The notes under the pieces are model-generated. The model did no database searches. It was not told where the DNA came from and worked only from the letters and a program-made list of their open reading frames with translations. Below are positions 9,651-18,892 of a stretch of DNA of 64,000 bases, one piece after another. The first letter of the stretch is position 1; the number at the start of each line of letters is the position of its first letter. The stretch lies in assembly GCF_900110415.1 (NCBI RefSeq), contig NZ_FODR01000014.1, positions 158,394-222,393 on the forward strand. Direction: 5' to 3'. The translations under genes and the position numbers were made by a program. The DNA comes from Mucilaginibacter sp. OK283. GTDB taxonomy: Bacteria > Bacteroidota > Bacteroidia > Sphingobacteriales > Sphingobacteriaceae.

Positions 9651-10235
9651 TTAGGCAAAGCTGTCTTTTGTTTTATGGTTTAATAATCCCTGACGAAAAA
9701 ATAAATTAGCTGATTGAATGGATAGCGGTTTGTCATTGAAAAAATCAGGTGCATTCTCCATTATGTTTTTTAGTAACTGACAATATAGCGTCGTCGCGGC
9801 CCCAGCTTCTATTTCAATTTTGAAAACACCTTCTGACTGGCCATTTTTAACAATCCCAACCAGGAATGGGCTTAAAGTGAACACCCCAAACTCGGCAAGT
9901 AAATGATACCCCATGGGCGCCTGCTTTCTTATTCCATGAAAGAATGCAGGCGTTAAAATAGTTAGCATATTTTGAATAACGTTTAAAAAGCGGTCTAATT
10001 CATGCAAAGCATCAGGCTTTGCTCCCTCATCTGGTCTCCATGATAGTATGCTTGTATCAAATAAATTTTTAAGAATACATACAATCAGCATCTCTTTATT
10101 TTCGAAAAAGCGATAAAGCGTTTTTTTAGAAATCCCGCACACGGATGCGATGTCATCCATGGTAACTGCTTGTGGTCCATAAGCAGCAAATAGGGATGTT
10201 GCATTTTCAACTATGTACTTTTCAATATCAGCCAT
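9651..10235 (-). CDS. TetR/AcrR-family repressor
   Basis: TetR-type regulator of 194 residues. The N-terminal helix-turn-helix is at about residues 10-55 (TMDDIASVCGISKKTLYRFF followed by NKEMLIVCIL), with a diverged helical ligand-binding domain behind it. It is the last gene on the strand of the RND operon, separated from the pump gene by a hairpin terminator, so it may have its own promoter or be read through. Being next to an RND pump it probably represses that pump, but a second TetR gene at the other end of the operon is an equal candidate. Confidence 0.88.
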   Translation of the reverse strand: MADIEKYIVENATSLFAAYGPQAVTMDDIASVCGISKKTLYRFFENKEMLIVCILKNLFDTSILSWRPDEGAKPDALHELDRFLNVIQNMLTILTPAFFHGIRKQAPMGYHLLAEFGVFTLSPFLVGIVKNGQSEGVFKIEIEAGAATTLYCQLLKNIMENAPDFFNDKPLSIQSANLFFRQGLLNHKTKDSFA

Positions 10236-10254
10236 AAAAATTCTTAACTAATTT

Positions 10255-10288
10255 AAACAGGCACTTACCCGGAAGCAGGTGCCTGTTT
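10255..10288 (-). terminator. Hairpin terminator after the RND pump gene
   Basis: Ten-base inverted repeat: AAACAGGCAC at 10255-10264 and GTGCCTGTTT at 10279-10288, with a 14-nt loop. It lies 20 bp beyond the stop of the RND gene (10308) and just before the TetR gene at 10235, both on the minus strand. It should end the RND transcript or attenuate reading into TetR. Confidence 0.6.
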
Positions 10289-10307
10289 GTTTAAATTTTT
10301 TAGATGA

Positions 10308-13300
10308 TCAATGATGGTTAGACGTTGTTACGAACTGACTGGTGGTCACTTCTTTTTTTGGAAAGCGCTGTCTGAATTTATCGCCGAAACGGTCAACGCA
10401 ATAGTAAACCATAGGTACGACGAAAACAGTAAGGCAAAGACTTGACGATAGGCCGCCTATGATCACCCATGCCAGTCCGTTTTTCCATTCGCTGCCCGCC
10501 GCGCTTGATGTAGCTATTGGTAACATACCAATAATCATAGCCATCGTTGTCATAAGTATAGGACGTAAACGTTCTTTTCCAGCTTCTATTAACGCCTGCC
10601 AACTGGTATAGCCCTTCTCTTTAAGGTGGTTGGCAAAGTCAACTATCAGGATAGCATTTTTGGCCACCAGCCCCATTAACATAATCATACCCAATATGGT
10701 GAAAATGCTCATAGAGGATTTGGTTAACGCCAATAACAGAAATACGCCTATGAAGGCCACCGGTAGAGAAAATAATACCACAAAAGGATAAACAAAATTA
10801 TTGTACAAGGCGACCATTACCAGGTACATGAGTATTACAGCTGCCATAATAGCGAGTCCCATAGCTCCAAATGAATCGCCCTGACGTTCCACATCGCCGC
10901 TCCAGCGCAAATCAATGCCTGCAGGTAATGGTTTTTCTATCAATAGTTGTTTGATACTATCGGCAACTACACCTGATGTAACTCCAAGCACGTTGCTTTT
11001 GACAGTTACGGAAGTACGCCTGTCCTTACGTTCCAATACGCTGGGCCCGCTGCCTTGTACCACATCGGCAAATTGTGATAACCTGATCAATTGGCCAGAT
11101 GCATTGATAAACTCAATATTTTTTACATCTTCTACACTGTGCTTGTCAAAATCGTCAAATTTTACCCGGATATCGTATTCGTTGGTGCCCACTCGGTATT
11201 TGGCATCAGTATTACCGGCATAGGCATTTTGCAAAACAGCCCCTACCTGGTTAACGTTCAGGCCGAGCTGGCTCATTTTTTCCCGATTGATCCTTACTTC
11301 GGCCTCCGGATTACCTTCTTCAACGCTTAGCGTAGTGTTAATTGCGCCAGGCATAGCTTTAATTTGCTGCTTCAACTGATTAGCAGTTGCCATCAGTTGG
11401 GTGCTGTTCTCGCCGTTTAATACCAGTTGAATAGGTTCGCCGCCATTAACCATATCTACCATCGTCGGGCTTATCTTCACCCCTGGAAAGTGTTGGGCGA
11501 TGTCCTGACTCTTCTGCAACATTATTTTCTCTGTGGGAAGAGTCCTCTCTTTTTTGTCAACTAAGGTTACCGTCAGCTCTGATTTGTAATCAGAACCTAC
11601 GCCAGATACCAATGACGATGTACTTGAACCCGCTACGTTACTAAAAACCGTCGTTACGTCTTGTTGTCTGCGGAGGTAGTCTTCTATTTGTAACGTGCGT
11701 AAATTGTTTTGTTTTACAGTTGTATTTTTATCGTACTCCAGCGCAAGTCTGAACTGTCCCTTATCGGTAGCGGTTACAAACTCGCTACCGATAACCCCTA
11801 ATTTCATAACCTGGCTTAGCAATATAAAAAGCAACACTACAAAACCGCTCATAATCAACTTATGGCTGAGCACCCATTTTAAAGCATTGGTGTACCAGTT
11901 GGTTAATCCGGTAATCATTTTTTCGAATAGTAGAAGGGGTTTATGCTGAAGCTTTCTGTTATCCAGAATGGTTATCTTTCCAAAACGCGAAGCAAGCCAT
12001 GGCGTAAGTGTATAACACACAAAAAGGCTCATTAATGTGGCCACCACAATGGTGGATGAATAAGCGCGCAAAATAGAGCCTACCGTATTTTGAATCAGGC
12101 AAAGCGGGCCAAAAACAACCACATCCACCATGGTAATGGCTATGGCCGAGAAACCTATTTCGGAACGTCCATCCAGTGAAGCTGTAACTTTGTCCTTGCC
12201 CATTGCTAGATGGCGATGTATATTTTCGAGTACTACTATGCTATCATCCACCAAAATGCCTATTACTAATGACAAGGCAAGCAGGGTCATTAAATTCAGT
12301 GTATAGCCAAAAAGATACATCGAAATAAAGGTTGCGACAAGTGATGTCGGGATAGCCAGAAGTACGATAAGCGAATCACGGAGGCTGTGCAGGAACAGCA
12401 GCATGATGATCGCCACCAAAATTACAGCCAGTATCAAGTCATCTACAACCCCGTGTGCGGCTTCTAATGTATAATCAGAAGTATCATCAGCGATAATAAA
12501 TTTTACGCCTTTTGATACATATGTTTTTTCAATGCCGGAAATCTTTTGTTTGATCAGCTGGCTGATGGCAACCGCGTTGGCATCGTTTTGTTTTTTAATC
12601 AGCAAGCCAATACCATTTTGCCCGTTATAACGGAACACAGAGGTGACGTCTTTTGTAACATCAGCTACACTCGCTACATCTCTTAACCTGATAGGGCTGC
12701 CAGTGGAAGGCATACCGATTACCAGGTCATTCAATTGCGCTACTGAGCTATATTTGCCCGAAAGGCGTACTGTCATTTGCCCGGTCGACTCGGATTTTAC
12801 TTTACCCGCCGGAAGCTCTTGGTTACCATTGGCTACAGCAGCGGTCACATTAAGGATAGAGAGCCCGTAATAGTCCAGCTTACTTTTATTAATGTTCACC
12901 TGGATTTCCCGTTCTTGTCCGCCTATCAACGTAATCTCACCGACACCCGGTATTTGTTGAAACAGTGGATTGATCTGATTTTTGATAATATCATAGAAAT
13001 CGGCATTGTCCAGTGATGATGTCGCCATCATTTGCATAATAGGCTGGTCGCTTGGGGTTACTTTGCTGATACTGGATGCTTTTACATCCGTTGGCAAATC
13101 GCCTTTGATGTTATTTATTTTCCGCTGTGCATCCTGCTGCTTCTCGTCAATATTGCTGCCAGTAACAAACTCGGCGGTTATAATCGATGTACTTTCCAGT
13201 GACTGCGACGTAATGGTTTTTATACCATCAACTGTGCTCAGCTCGTCTTCTATTTTTTTAGTAACTGTTTGTTCTACGTTAGCTGGCGCGGCGCCTGGGT

Positions 13301-13451
13301 AACTGGTAGTTATCACCAGTGTAGGATTAGAGATATCAGGCAGTAATTCGTAACTCAGCTGCTGATAACAAAACAAACCGCCCCCTATTAGCACCGTGAA
13401 TATAACGATGATGAGTGAGGGTCTTTTTATGGCTATTTCGGTTAATGACAT
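10308..13451 (-). CDS. RND efflux pump, AcrB/MexB-like (HAE1 type)
   Basis: Inner-membrane proton-driven efflux pump of 1047 residues, the full length for the family. The N-terminus (LTEIAIKRPSLIIVIFT) and pore-domain start (YPGAAPANVEQTVTKKIEDE) are typical. The proton-relay residues are present: D402 and D403 in TM4 (GILVDDSIVVLENI) and K931 in TM10 (GLVAKNAILIVDFAN). The paired Asp and lack of metal-type motifs favour multidrug (HAE1) over heavy-metal (CzcA) export. It forms a complete tripartite system with the adaptor 64 bp upstream and the TolC channel before it. Substrate unknown. Confidence 0.94.
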   Translation of the reverse strand: MSLTEIAIKRPSLIIVIFTVLIGGGLFCYQQLSYELLPDISNPTLVITTSYPGAAPANVEQTVTKKIEDELSTVDGIKTITSQSLESTSIITAEFVTGSNIDEKQQDAQRKINNIKGDLPTDVKASSISKVTPSDQPIMQMMATSSLDNADFYDIIKNQINPLFQQIPGVGEITLIGGQEREIQVNINKSKLDYYGLSILNVTAAVANGNQELPAGKVKSESTGQMTVRLSGKYSSVAQLNDLVIGMPSTGSPIRLRDVASVADVTKDVTSVFRYNGQNGIGLLIKKQNDANAVAISQLIKQKISGIEKTYVSKGVKFIIADDTSDYTLEAAHGVVDDLILAVILVAIIMLLFLHSLRDSLIVLLAIPTSLVATFISMYLFGYTLNLMTLLALSLVIGILVDDSIVVLENIHRHLAMGKDKVTASLDGRSEIGFSAIAITMVDVVVFGPLCLIQNTVGSILRAYSSTIVVATLMSLFVCYTLTPWLASRFGKITILDNRKLQHKPLLLFEKMITGLTNWYTNALKWVLSHKLIMSGFVVLLFILLSQVMKLGVIGSEFVTATDKGQFRLALEYDKNTTVKQNNLRTLQIEDYLRRQQDVTTVFSNVAGSSTSSLVSGVGSDYKSELTVTLVDKKERTLPTEKIMLQKSQDIAQHFPGVKISPTMVDMVNGGEPIQLVLNGENSTQLMATANQLKQQIKAMPGAINTTLSVEEGNPEAEVRINREKMSQLGLNVNQVGAVLQNAYAGNTDAKYRVGTNEYDIRVKFDDFDKHSVEDVKNIEFINASGQLIRLSQFADVVQGSGPSVLERKDRRTSVTVKSNVLGVTSGVVADSIKQLLIEKPLPAGIDLRWSGDVERQGDSFGAMGLAIMAAVILMYLVMVALYNNFVYPFVVLFSLPVAFIGVFLLLALTKSSMSIFTILGMIMLMGLVAKNAILIVDFANHLKEKGYTSWQALIEAGKERLRPILMTTMAMIIGMLPIATSSAAGSEWKNGLAWVIIGGLSSSLCLTVFVVPMVYYCVDRFGDKFRQRFPKKEVTTSQFVTTSNHH

Positions 13452-13515
13452 ATTTATATTTTTTTAATTTTATGGTTTAAAAGCGTGGTGGTAAAAATTC
13501 CTCTACCGGTTTTAG

Positions 13516-14568
13516 CTATTTCACATCTATTTTAGTGCCGCCGGTCAGATTTACTAATCCTCCTGTGATTACGATATCATTGACTTTCAATCCATTGGTT
13601 ACTTGAACATCTGTTTCATTGCTGGCACCGATTTCTATATCGCGAAGTTTCGCCACGCCGTTTTGTGCCACATAAACTTGCGGTTTTTGTGAAGAGCCTA
13701 ACAAAGCAGAGCGGGGAATACTGATCGCGTTTTGCAATGCAGAACTGCCGACGATAACATTACCGTACATGCCTGCCCTTAGTGGCGATTGCACGGTGTT
13801 GGTTACCAAAACTTTTACAGTATAATTGTGCGAAGCATCAGCGTTACTGGATATGTAATCTACAGCTCCTTTAAAAATTGTATTAGGGTACACATCCGTT
13901 TTTACGTTCAGGGACATATCTTTCTTAAATTGCATTACATATTTCTCCGGAACGCTTATCTCTAGTTTAAGTGTCGCTATGTCAATAAGCGTAGCCAGCG
14001 TTGTTCCAGGTGATACTATCGCCCCCAAATCAAAGTTGCGTGCCGTTATCACACCGGCAAAAGGTGCCTTGATTGTATATTGATCGATTTGTCTTTGTAA
14101 TTGCTCAATTTGGGCCTGATTAGTAAGTACCTGGGTATGGGCGTTGTCCATTTGCAATTGGGTAACACCGGTCGGCGCCGCGTTATAACGTTTTAATGTG
14201 GTTGCCGCGTTGGCAAGGTTTGCCTTCGCTGAACTGAATTGGGCCTGCAATACAGCATCATTAAGGTGAGCGATCAGCGTTCCCGCAACAACCTGGCTGC
14301 CCTCTTTTATGCCAACGGTGATCACTTTTCCTGATGTTTCAGAAGCTATGGATACTTCCCTGCTTGGCGAAAAGGTTCCAAGGAAGGTGGTTGATGCTCC
14401 AAAAGACGACTCTTTAACAGTATCGACCTGAACTAAGGCCTTAGCATTGATATTGGCATGGTATACCCTCTCCGTAACTTCTTTCTTATTGGAAGCCAAC
14501 TTGAATATCGTAAGCGCTACTAAGCCCAGAACGGCAATGATGACAATAAGTCTGGTTGTTTTTTTCAT
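13516..14568 (-). CDS. RND-system membrane-fusion adaptor (HlyD/AcrA-like)
   Basis: Periplasmic adaptor of 350 residues. It has an N-terminal membrane anchor (RLIVIIAVLGLVALTIF), a lipoyl half-motif around residues 75-100 (GKVITVGIKEGSQVVAGTLI) and a short helical hairpin (about 105-150). The second lipoyl half is YTIKAPFAGVITARNFDLGA, followed by a beta-barrel and a membrane-proximal domain. It lies between TolC and the RND pump in one operon with spacers of 48 and 64 bp. It lacks a lipobox, so it is held by the N-terminal helix. Confidence 0.92.
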   Translation of the reverse strand: MKKTTRLIVIIAVLGLVALTIFKLASNKKEVTERVYHANINAKALVQVDTVKESSFGASTTFLGTFSPSREVSIASETSGKVITVGIKEGSQVVAGTLIAHLNDAVLQAQFSSAKANLANAATTLKRYNAAPTGVTQLQMDNAHTQVLTNQAQIEQLQRQIDQYTIKAPFAGVITARNFDLGAIVSPGTTLATLIDIATLKLEISVPEKYVMQFKKDMSLNVKTDVYPNTIFKGAVDYISSNADASHNYTVKVLVTNTVQSPLRAGMYGNVIVGSSALQNAISIPRSALLGSSQKPQVYVAQNGVAKLRDIEIGASNETDVQVTNGLKVNDIVITGGLVNLTGGTKIDVK

Positions 14569-14616
14569 TTTATTATAATTGATATGTGTGTTGTTATTGA
14601 TTTTTACTAATGAGTT

Positions 14617-15963
14617 TTAGTTTTTAAGCAAGGTTCCTTGTGTTTTTTTAAGATTTAATTCTGCTTGCTTGATGTTAATGAGCGCGTTAACGAAATTATT
14701 TTGCGCTGTGTGCAAATCACTGCTGGCATTTATAAAGTCGCTTACCTTTACCAGTCCACTCTTATATTGTGTGTCAATATCCCTCATGACCTTTTGCGCC
14801 AGCGCCAAGTTGCGTTGCTGGTTTTGATAGGTAATAAAGTTGCTTTTCAGGTCTTCGTAGGCATCGGCAAGTTCCTTATTGTTTTGTTGAATGGTCTGCT
14901 GCGCCTGGACTTCGTATTTTTTGATTTCAAAGTCCTTTTGTTTGGCCTGATATCTGATACTGAAACCATCAAAAATGGGAATGGTCAGTTTTAGACCGAC
15001 GTAGGACGACGGATAATATTTACCATTGATGCTTTTAAAAGGGTCGGCATTGGTATAGTTGCCATAAAGTCCATAGCCCCCGTTTAAGGAAAGATTCGGC
15101 AAATATCCAGCTTTGATATTCTGACGCTCCAGTTTGGAAATATTTATATTTTCCATGATCTGCCGATAATTGGTTTTTGAATCTGGATTGAACGTAGGCG
15201 TTTGCAGCAGCGCATTGCTGGCCTCATTATCGGTAAATGGCACTACTGTGATGCTGGTGACCAAGGGCAGGTTCATCAGCGTCTTCAATAAATTATAATA
15301 CTTCTCCCGATTATTTGCAAGAGATTGCAGGCTAGCTTTGTCGTTATCGCGGGTTACGGTAAGCCTGTCAACGTCAGTTTGGGTAGCCAACCCGGCCTTC
15401 AGCTGCTGTTGCATACTGGCTAGCAATGATTCCGTATTGTTTAGTGTTTCATTACTTAGTTCAATTTGTTTTAATACTGACTGGATATTGTAGTAGGTAG
15501 CTGAAAGATTGTAAACCAAATCTTCCTTACTGCTTTGTATTTGTAATTGATTAAGGTTTACAGCCAGTTTTGCAGCTTTTAAACCGATGGTAACCGACGG
15601 GTTAAAAATGGTTTGATTTAATGTTATTTGTGCATTTTTTGTTTGCGGCACCCCAAACTTTACTGCGCTATAAGTGCCAACTGGTCCGCCAAAAGCTTCT
15701 GCCGGAATAACGGATGTTTGCACCTGGAAAGAATACTGATATGAAGCACTGCCGTTAATGTTAGGCAACAATGCACTATATTGCTGCTGCACGCCGGCTT
15801 TGGTTTTCTCCAGATCATAATTGTCGGCCCTAAGTTGTAGGCTTTGACGTAAGGCGGTATCTATACATTGCTCTAATGACATTACCTGCTGTGCTCTTGC
15901 TGAACGGGTCAGCATAATAAATACTGGTAATAAGCAGAGTAGCTGGAAAGCTTTATTTTTCAT
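14617..15963 (-). CDS. TolC-like outer-membrane channel of the RND system
   Basis: Outer-membrane factor of 448 residues with a signal peptide (LLCLLPVFIMLTRSARAQ). The family start is MSLEQCIDTALRQSLQLRAD and the two OEP repeats are visible. Near residues 75-95 it carries TSVIPAEAFGGPVGTYS. A similar segment (FPSEAFGGQAGTY) occurs in the TolC of the ABC operon at 20038-21357, so the two channels are paralogues. First structural gene of the RND operon, 54 bp after the TetR gene. Confidence 0.92.
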   Translation of the reverse strand: MKNKAFQLLCLLPVFIMLTRSARAQQVMSLEQCIDTALRQSLQLRADNYDLEKTKAGVQQQYSALLPNINGSASYQYSFQVQTSVIPAEAFGGPVGTYSAVKFGVPQTKNAQITLNQTIFNPSVTIGLKAAKLAVNLNQLQIQSSKEDLVYNLSATYYNIQSVLKQIELSNETLNNTESLLASMQQQLKAGLATQTDVDRLTVTRDNDKASLQSLANNREKYYNLLKTLMNLPLVTSITVVPFTDNEASNALLQTPTFNPDSKTNYRQIMENINISKLERQNIKAGYLPNLSLNGGYGLYGNYTNADPFKSINGKYYPSSYVGLKLTIPIFDGFSIRYQAKQKDFEIKKYEVQAQQTIQQNNKELADAYEDLKSNFITYQNQQRNLALAQKVMRDIDTQYKSGLVKVSDFINASSDLHTAQNNFVNALINIKQAELNLKKTQGTLLKN

Positions 15964-16017
15964 TTTTATATAATTTTATTGTTTAACTTTTTTGTTTAAT
16001 TGATTCAAAAAAAAACA

Positions 16018-16632
16018 TTAATTGAAGTTCATTTTCAAAAAATTGATCACGTAAGCCTTTCTATTGCTCATCAATTGAAAATATTGTTCATTGTTAAGCT
16101 TTAAGATATTTTGCAGCAAGCCACTTGCCGCAAACGGAAACATACAAATGGCCATCAGCGTCATAAAGATTTGTTTAGGATTCCCGGTGATTTCTTTTCT
16201 TTCTACCGCTTTTTCAATTTCATGAAGCATCGCATCGGTAAGACTGATAATCGTATTATCCATTGGCACCTCCTTCATTAAATTGGGATGGGTATTAAAC
16301 TCGTTGAGTATAAACAGATCCAGCCCCGGTTCCTGGCAAACTTTGTCAAAATACTGAGTGACGAAGAATTCCATTTTCTCAACGATAGTTGATCCCTGGT
16401 TTGTTAACGCTTTTGCCCCTAGATTGATATCATAAAAAACATCCCGTAAGACGGTGAGAAATAGTTTCTCTTTACTACGAAAGTAGTAGTGAAGTGCTGT
16501 CCGGGCGATGCCCGCTTCATCCGCAATCTCTTGCAGACGGGCCCCCTTTAACCCCTTCTTCAAAAAAACTTTTTTTGCTGCTACCTTAATCAATTTTTCC
16601 GGGTCGGCATAGCTGTCTTTTTTATAAAACAT
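16018..16632 (-). CDS. TetR/AcrR-family repressor (TetR-A)
   Basis: TetR-type regulator of 204 residues. Its helix-turn-helix (RLQEIADEAGIARTALHYYF) lies at about residues 31-50. It heads the RND operon on the minus strand, so autorepression together with the pump genes is the simplest model. A promoter and a small inverted repeat lie immediately upstream (16641-16665). It resembles the TetR at 24948-25553 (shared HYY(F/Y)RS(K/R) and a late LF(I/L) segment), so the two are paralogues. Confidence 0.9.
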   Translation of the reverse strand: MFYKKDSYADPEKLIKVAAKKVFLKKGLKGARLQEIADEAGIARTALHYYFRSKEKLFLTVLRDVFYDINLGAKALTNQGSTIVEKMEFFVTQYFDKVCQEPGLDLFILNEFNTHPNLMKEVPMDNTIISLTDAMLHEIEKAVERKEITGNPKQIFMTLMAICMFPFAASGLLQNILKLNNEQYFQLMSNRKAYVINFLKMNFN

Positions 16633-16640
16633 ATTTATTG

Positions 16641-16665
16641 AACAATTTTGTTAAATACAAAAGTA
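16641..16665 (-). promoter_or_regulatory. Promoter -7 box and inverted-repeat operator before TetR-A
   Basis: On the minus strand the -7 element TACTTTTG (16665-16658) fits Bacteroidota TAnnTTTG. It is followed after 5 nt by AACAAAATTGTT (16652-16641), an inverted repeat AACAA/TTGTT with a 2-nt centre, and then the TetR-A start at 16632. The layout (operator just downstream of the -7 box) suits TetR repression. The same arrangement occurs at 24760-24784 and 25568-25590. Binding is inferred. Confidence 0.55.
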
Positions 16666-16825
16666 GAAATTTGTTTTTAAATTCCTACTCGTTGTTCGAA
16701 GATTTAATTCAAATTTAAATTGAAGCAGATCGTGAATTTTAAATCCTCCAAGTGTTACTAAGTTTGTTTTTAGCGTGGGAAGGGGAAATTGCATGCAAAA
16801 AACTCAATAGTCTGATTTTCGGCAT

Positions 16826-16900
16826 CTAAAAAAAATAGCTTTATGATGACATTCTTTCTTTCCATAATAAGTTTAATATAGAGTTTTTTATCCAATCGGC
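16826..16900 (-). pseudogene. Orphan C-terminus of a TetR-family regulator
   Basis: Reading the minus strand gives LDKKLYIKLIMERKNVIIK then LFFLDA. This aligns without gaps to the last 25 residues of the intact TetR at 24948-25553 (MDKETYVKFIMERKNVIMK, LIFLDA). There is no start or DNA-binding domain here and the stop codon after LDA is lost, so it is a dead remnant. It marks the left edge of the repeat-bounded exporter cassette. Confidence 0.75.
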
Positions 16901-16933
16901 AGGGGGAATCATGGAAAGTTTTCTACCGGTGAC

Positions 16934-17644
16934 TTAATGAATATCAATAAAATTCTTATCATGGCTGATGATTTTCCCATCCGCCAATTCAATCGTTCGG
17001 TCACTGGCTTGGGCAAAATCATTATCATGGGTTACTGCAATTATGGTTTGACCAAACTCATGTGCTATCTGTGTAAAAACATCAAATACAATTTTAGTGT
17101 TCTTACTATCTAAATTGCCTGTTGGTTCGTCGCACATAATAATTGCAGGATCGTTGATAAGCGCCCTGGCAATAGCTACCCGTTGCTGCTGCCCCCCGCT
17201 TAGCTTTGCTGCTGGTTTTAATGCCTGCTCTTTGATGCCTAAAACATCCAGTTTATGGTATGCTCTTTCTTCTACTTCTTGGTAAGTGTATTTTCCCAGC
17301 TTCAACGCCGGGATCATCACATTTTTCAGGCAAGAGAATTCAGGTAACAAGTAGTGGAACTGAAATACGAATCCGATATTCCTGTTTCGTAACGCCGCTA
17401 ATTCATTTGTTTTCTTTCCTGTTATTCTTTCATTATTAACAAATAACTCTCCTTCGTAAGACGTGTCCATTGTGCTGAGGCAGTAGAGTAAAGTGGATTT
17501 GCCCGAACCACTTTTGCCAACTAATGTTAAAAACTCCCCTTTATATGCCTCAAAACTAATATCGTCTAAAACCTTAAATTTAACGGGGTCATAAAAATAT
17601 TTCCCTAATGATTTTGTACTTAAAATAACTTCTTTTTTTTCCAT
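16934..17644 (-). CDS. ABC transporter ATP-binding protein (MacB/LolD type)
   Basis: Nucleotide-binding subunit of 236 residues. Walker A is GKSGSGKST (43-51), the Q-loop is near GFVFQFHYLLPEF (91-103), the ABC signature LSGGQQQR is at 148-155 and Walker B IIMCDE is at 168-173, with the D-loop NLDS and H-loop TVTHD-like AVTHDND after it. Length and sequence match the MacB/LolD/FtsE group that works with FtsX-fold permeases. It is the last gene of its operon, 7 bp after the permease. Confidence 0.94.
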   Translation of the reverse strand: MEKKEVILSTKSLGKYFYDPVKFKVLDDISFEAYKGEFLTLVGKSGSGKSTLLYCLSTMDTSYEGELFVNNERITGKKTNELAALRNRNIGFVFQFHYLLPEFSCLKNVMIPALKLGKYTYQEVEERAYHKLDVLGIKEQALKPAAKLSGGQQQRVAIARALINDPAIIMCDEPTGNLDSKNTKIVFDVFTQIAHEFGQTIIAVTHDNDFAQASDRTIELADGKIISHDKNFIDIH

Positions 17645-17651
17645 GTTCGGA

Positions 17652-18887
17652 TTATTTTCTAAAGATTTCTACAGGGTCAACTCTTGCAGCTTTCCTTGCT
17701 GGAAAATAACCAGCACAAAGTGTAATAAACAAACCTAACCCAAAGCTTTTTGCAAAAAGTCCGGGTTCAAAACGGATAGGGAAATAACCCACTGGGCCGC
17801 CCATGTATATTCTTGACATTATTGCAATAAGCACGCCACCAACAACCAGCCCCATTAGGGTGCCAATGAATCCCATTATGAGCGCTTCGGATAGAAAAAT
17901 CCTGACTACATCTTTGCCCGCAAATCCTGTTGCTTTTAATATGGCAATGTCATTTATTTTTTGTGCTATCGTTGAACTGAGAATATTGTAGATACCAAAA
18001 GCTGCTACTACTAAAATAGAGAGAGAGATAGCACTCATTAATATATCTCTCGTCTTGCCGCTTGCCAATACATCTGCATTCGTAGTTTTCCAGTCTTCTA
18101 CCTTATATGGTGTTAATTGTTGCAACATAACCGCGTACTTTTCACTTTCATTAGGATCGGGTACGTTTATAAAAATATTACTTACGTAGGAAGGCCCTTC
18201 TTTTATAAATTGCTGTGCTGTGGTAATATTCATATAGGATTTTGCATTGTCAGTTATGCTATTGCCGGTTGTAAAAATGCCTGCTATTTTCATTACTTTT
18301 ACAACGTTATAGGAAGAAGTTACTGTAATATTATCATTGATTCCAAGGTTTAACTTTTCCGCAATGCCACTTCCTATGATGATACCATTTAAGTTGCCTT
18401 GTACCCCGTTCAAGCTGCCTGCCACTATGTATTTGCCTGTCTTGAACATGGCGTCATATTCAAGTATATTTACACCATTGCCGTCTCCCCTTAACTGTGC
18501 CTTGCCGCGGTTATAAAATGCGTCAAAACCTACCTGTGCAATTGCATTCACAACATAGGGCTGTTTTTTAATTCTCGACAGCAACTGTTCAGGATTAATT
18601 ATCTTCTTCGACAGAGTGGTAATCTGAGGATTCACAATAACAGCAACATGTCGAGAATCTGGAAAAGGCATCAGAGGCTGACTCAATTCATCATCCTTAT
18701 AAATCTTGATGTGGGCGCTGTTTTTAAACATTTCATCTGTCGAAAAGGAAGAAAAGCCAGATGTCAGTGAATTCATAAATAAAAATATCCCGACACCAAG
18801 AGTAACACCTAATGCTGCAACGAGTGTTTGTCTTTTCCTGGTAATTATGTGTGTAAAAGCAATGTCTGTATTTATACTGCGTTTCAT
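17652..18887 (-). CDS. FtsX/MacB-fold ABC permease
   Basis: Permease of 411 residues with the four-helix MacB/LolC layout. TM1 is at about 20-42, followed by a large periplasmic domain (MacB_PCD, about 45-275). Three helices then form the FtsX domain (MSAISLSILVVAAFGIYNIL; LIMGFIGTLMGLVVGGVLI; LGLFITLCAGYFPA), ending in RKAARVDPVEIFRK, the usual FtsX tail. With the ATPase, the adaptor and TolC it forms a complete MacAB-TolC-type mechanotransmission exporter. The substrate could be a peptide, lipid or drug. Confidence 0.92.
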   Translation of the reverse strand: MKRSINTDIAFTHIITRKRQTLVAALGVTLGVGIFLFMNSLTSGFSSFSTDEMFKNSAHIKIYKDDELSQPLMPFPDSRHVAVIVNPQITTLSKKIINPEQLLSRIKKQPYVVNAIAQVGFDAFYNRGKAQLRGDGNGVNILEYDAMFKTGKYIVAGSLNGVQGNLNGIIIGSGIAEKLNLGINDNITVTSSYNVVKVMKIAGIFTTGNSITDNAKSYMNITTAQQFIKEGPSYVSNIFINVPDPNESEKYAVMLQQLTPYKVEDWKTTNADVLASGKTRDILMSAISLSILVVAAFGIYNILSSTIAQKINDIAILKATGFAGKDVVRIFLSEALIMGFIGTLMGLVVGGVLIAIMSRIYMGGPVGYFPIRFEPGLFAKSFGLGLFITLCAGYFPARKAARVDPVEIFRK

Positions 18888-18892
18888 TATTA

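Larger units (their letters stand above)
16617..16900. repeat. Left copy of a ~280-bp imperfect direct repeat
   Basis: Read along the plus strand, this stretch matches 24737-25030 in the same orientation with many substitutions and small indels. It runs from the first codons of TetR-A (TTTATAAAACATATTTATT), through the promoter/operator and an AT-rich spacer, to a TetR C-terminus (ACATTCTTTCTTTCCATAAT in both). The middle is less alike. Together the two copies bracket the ABC-exporter/phospholipase operon. Confidence 0.75.
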
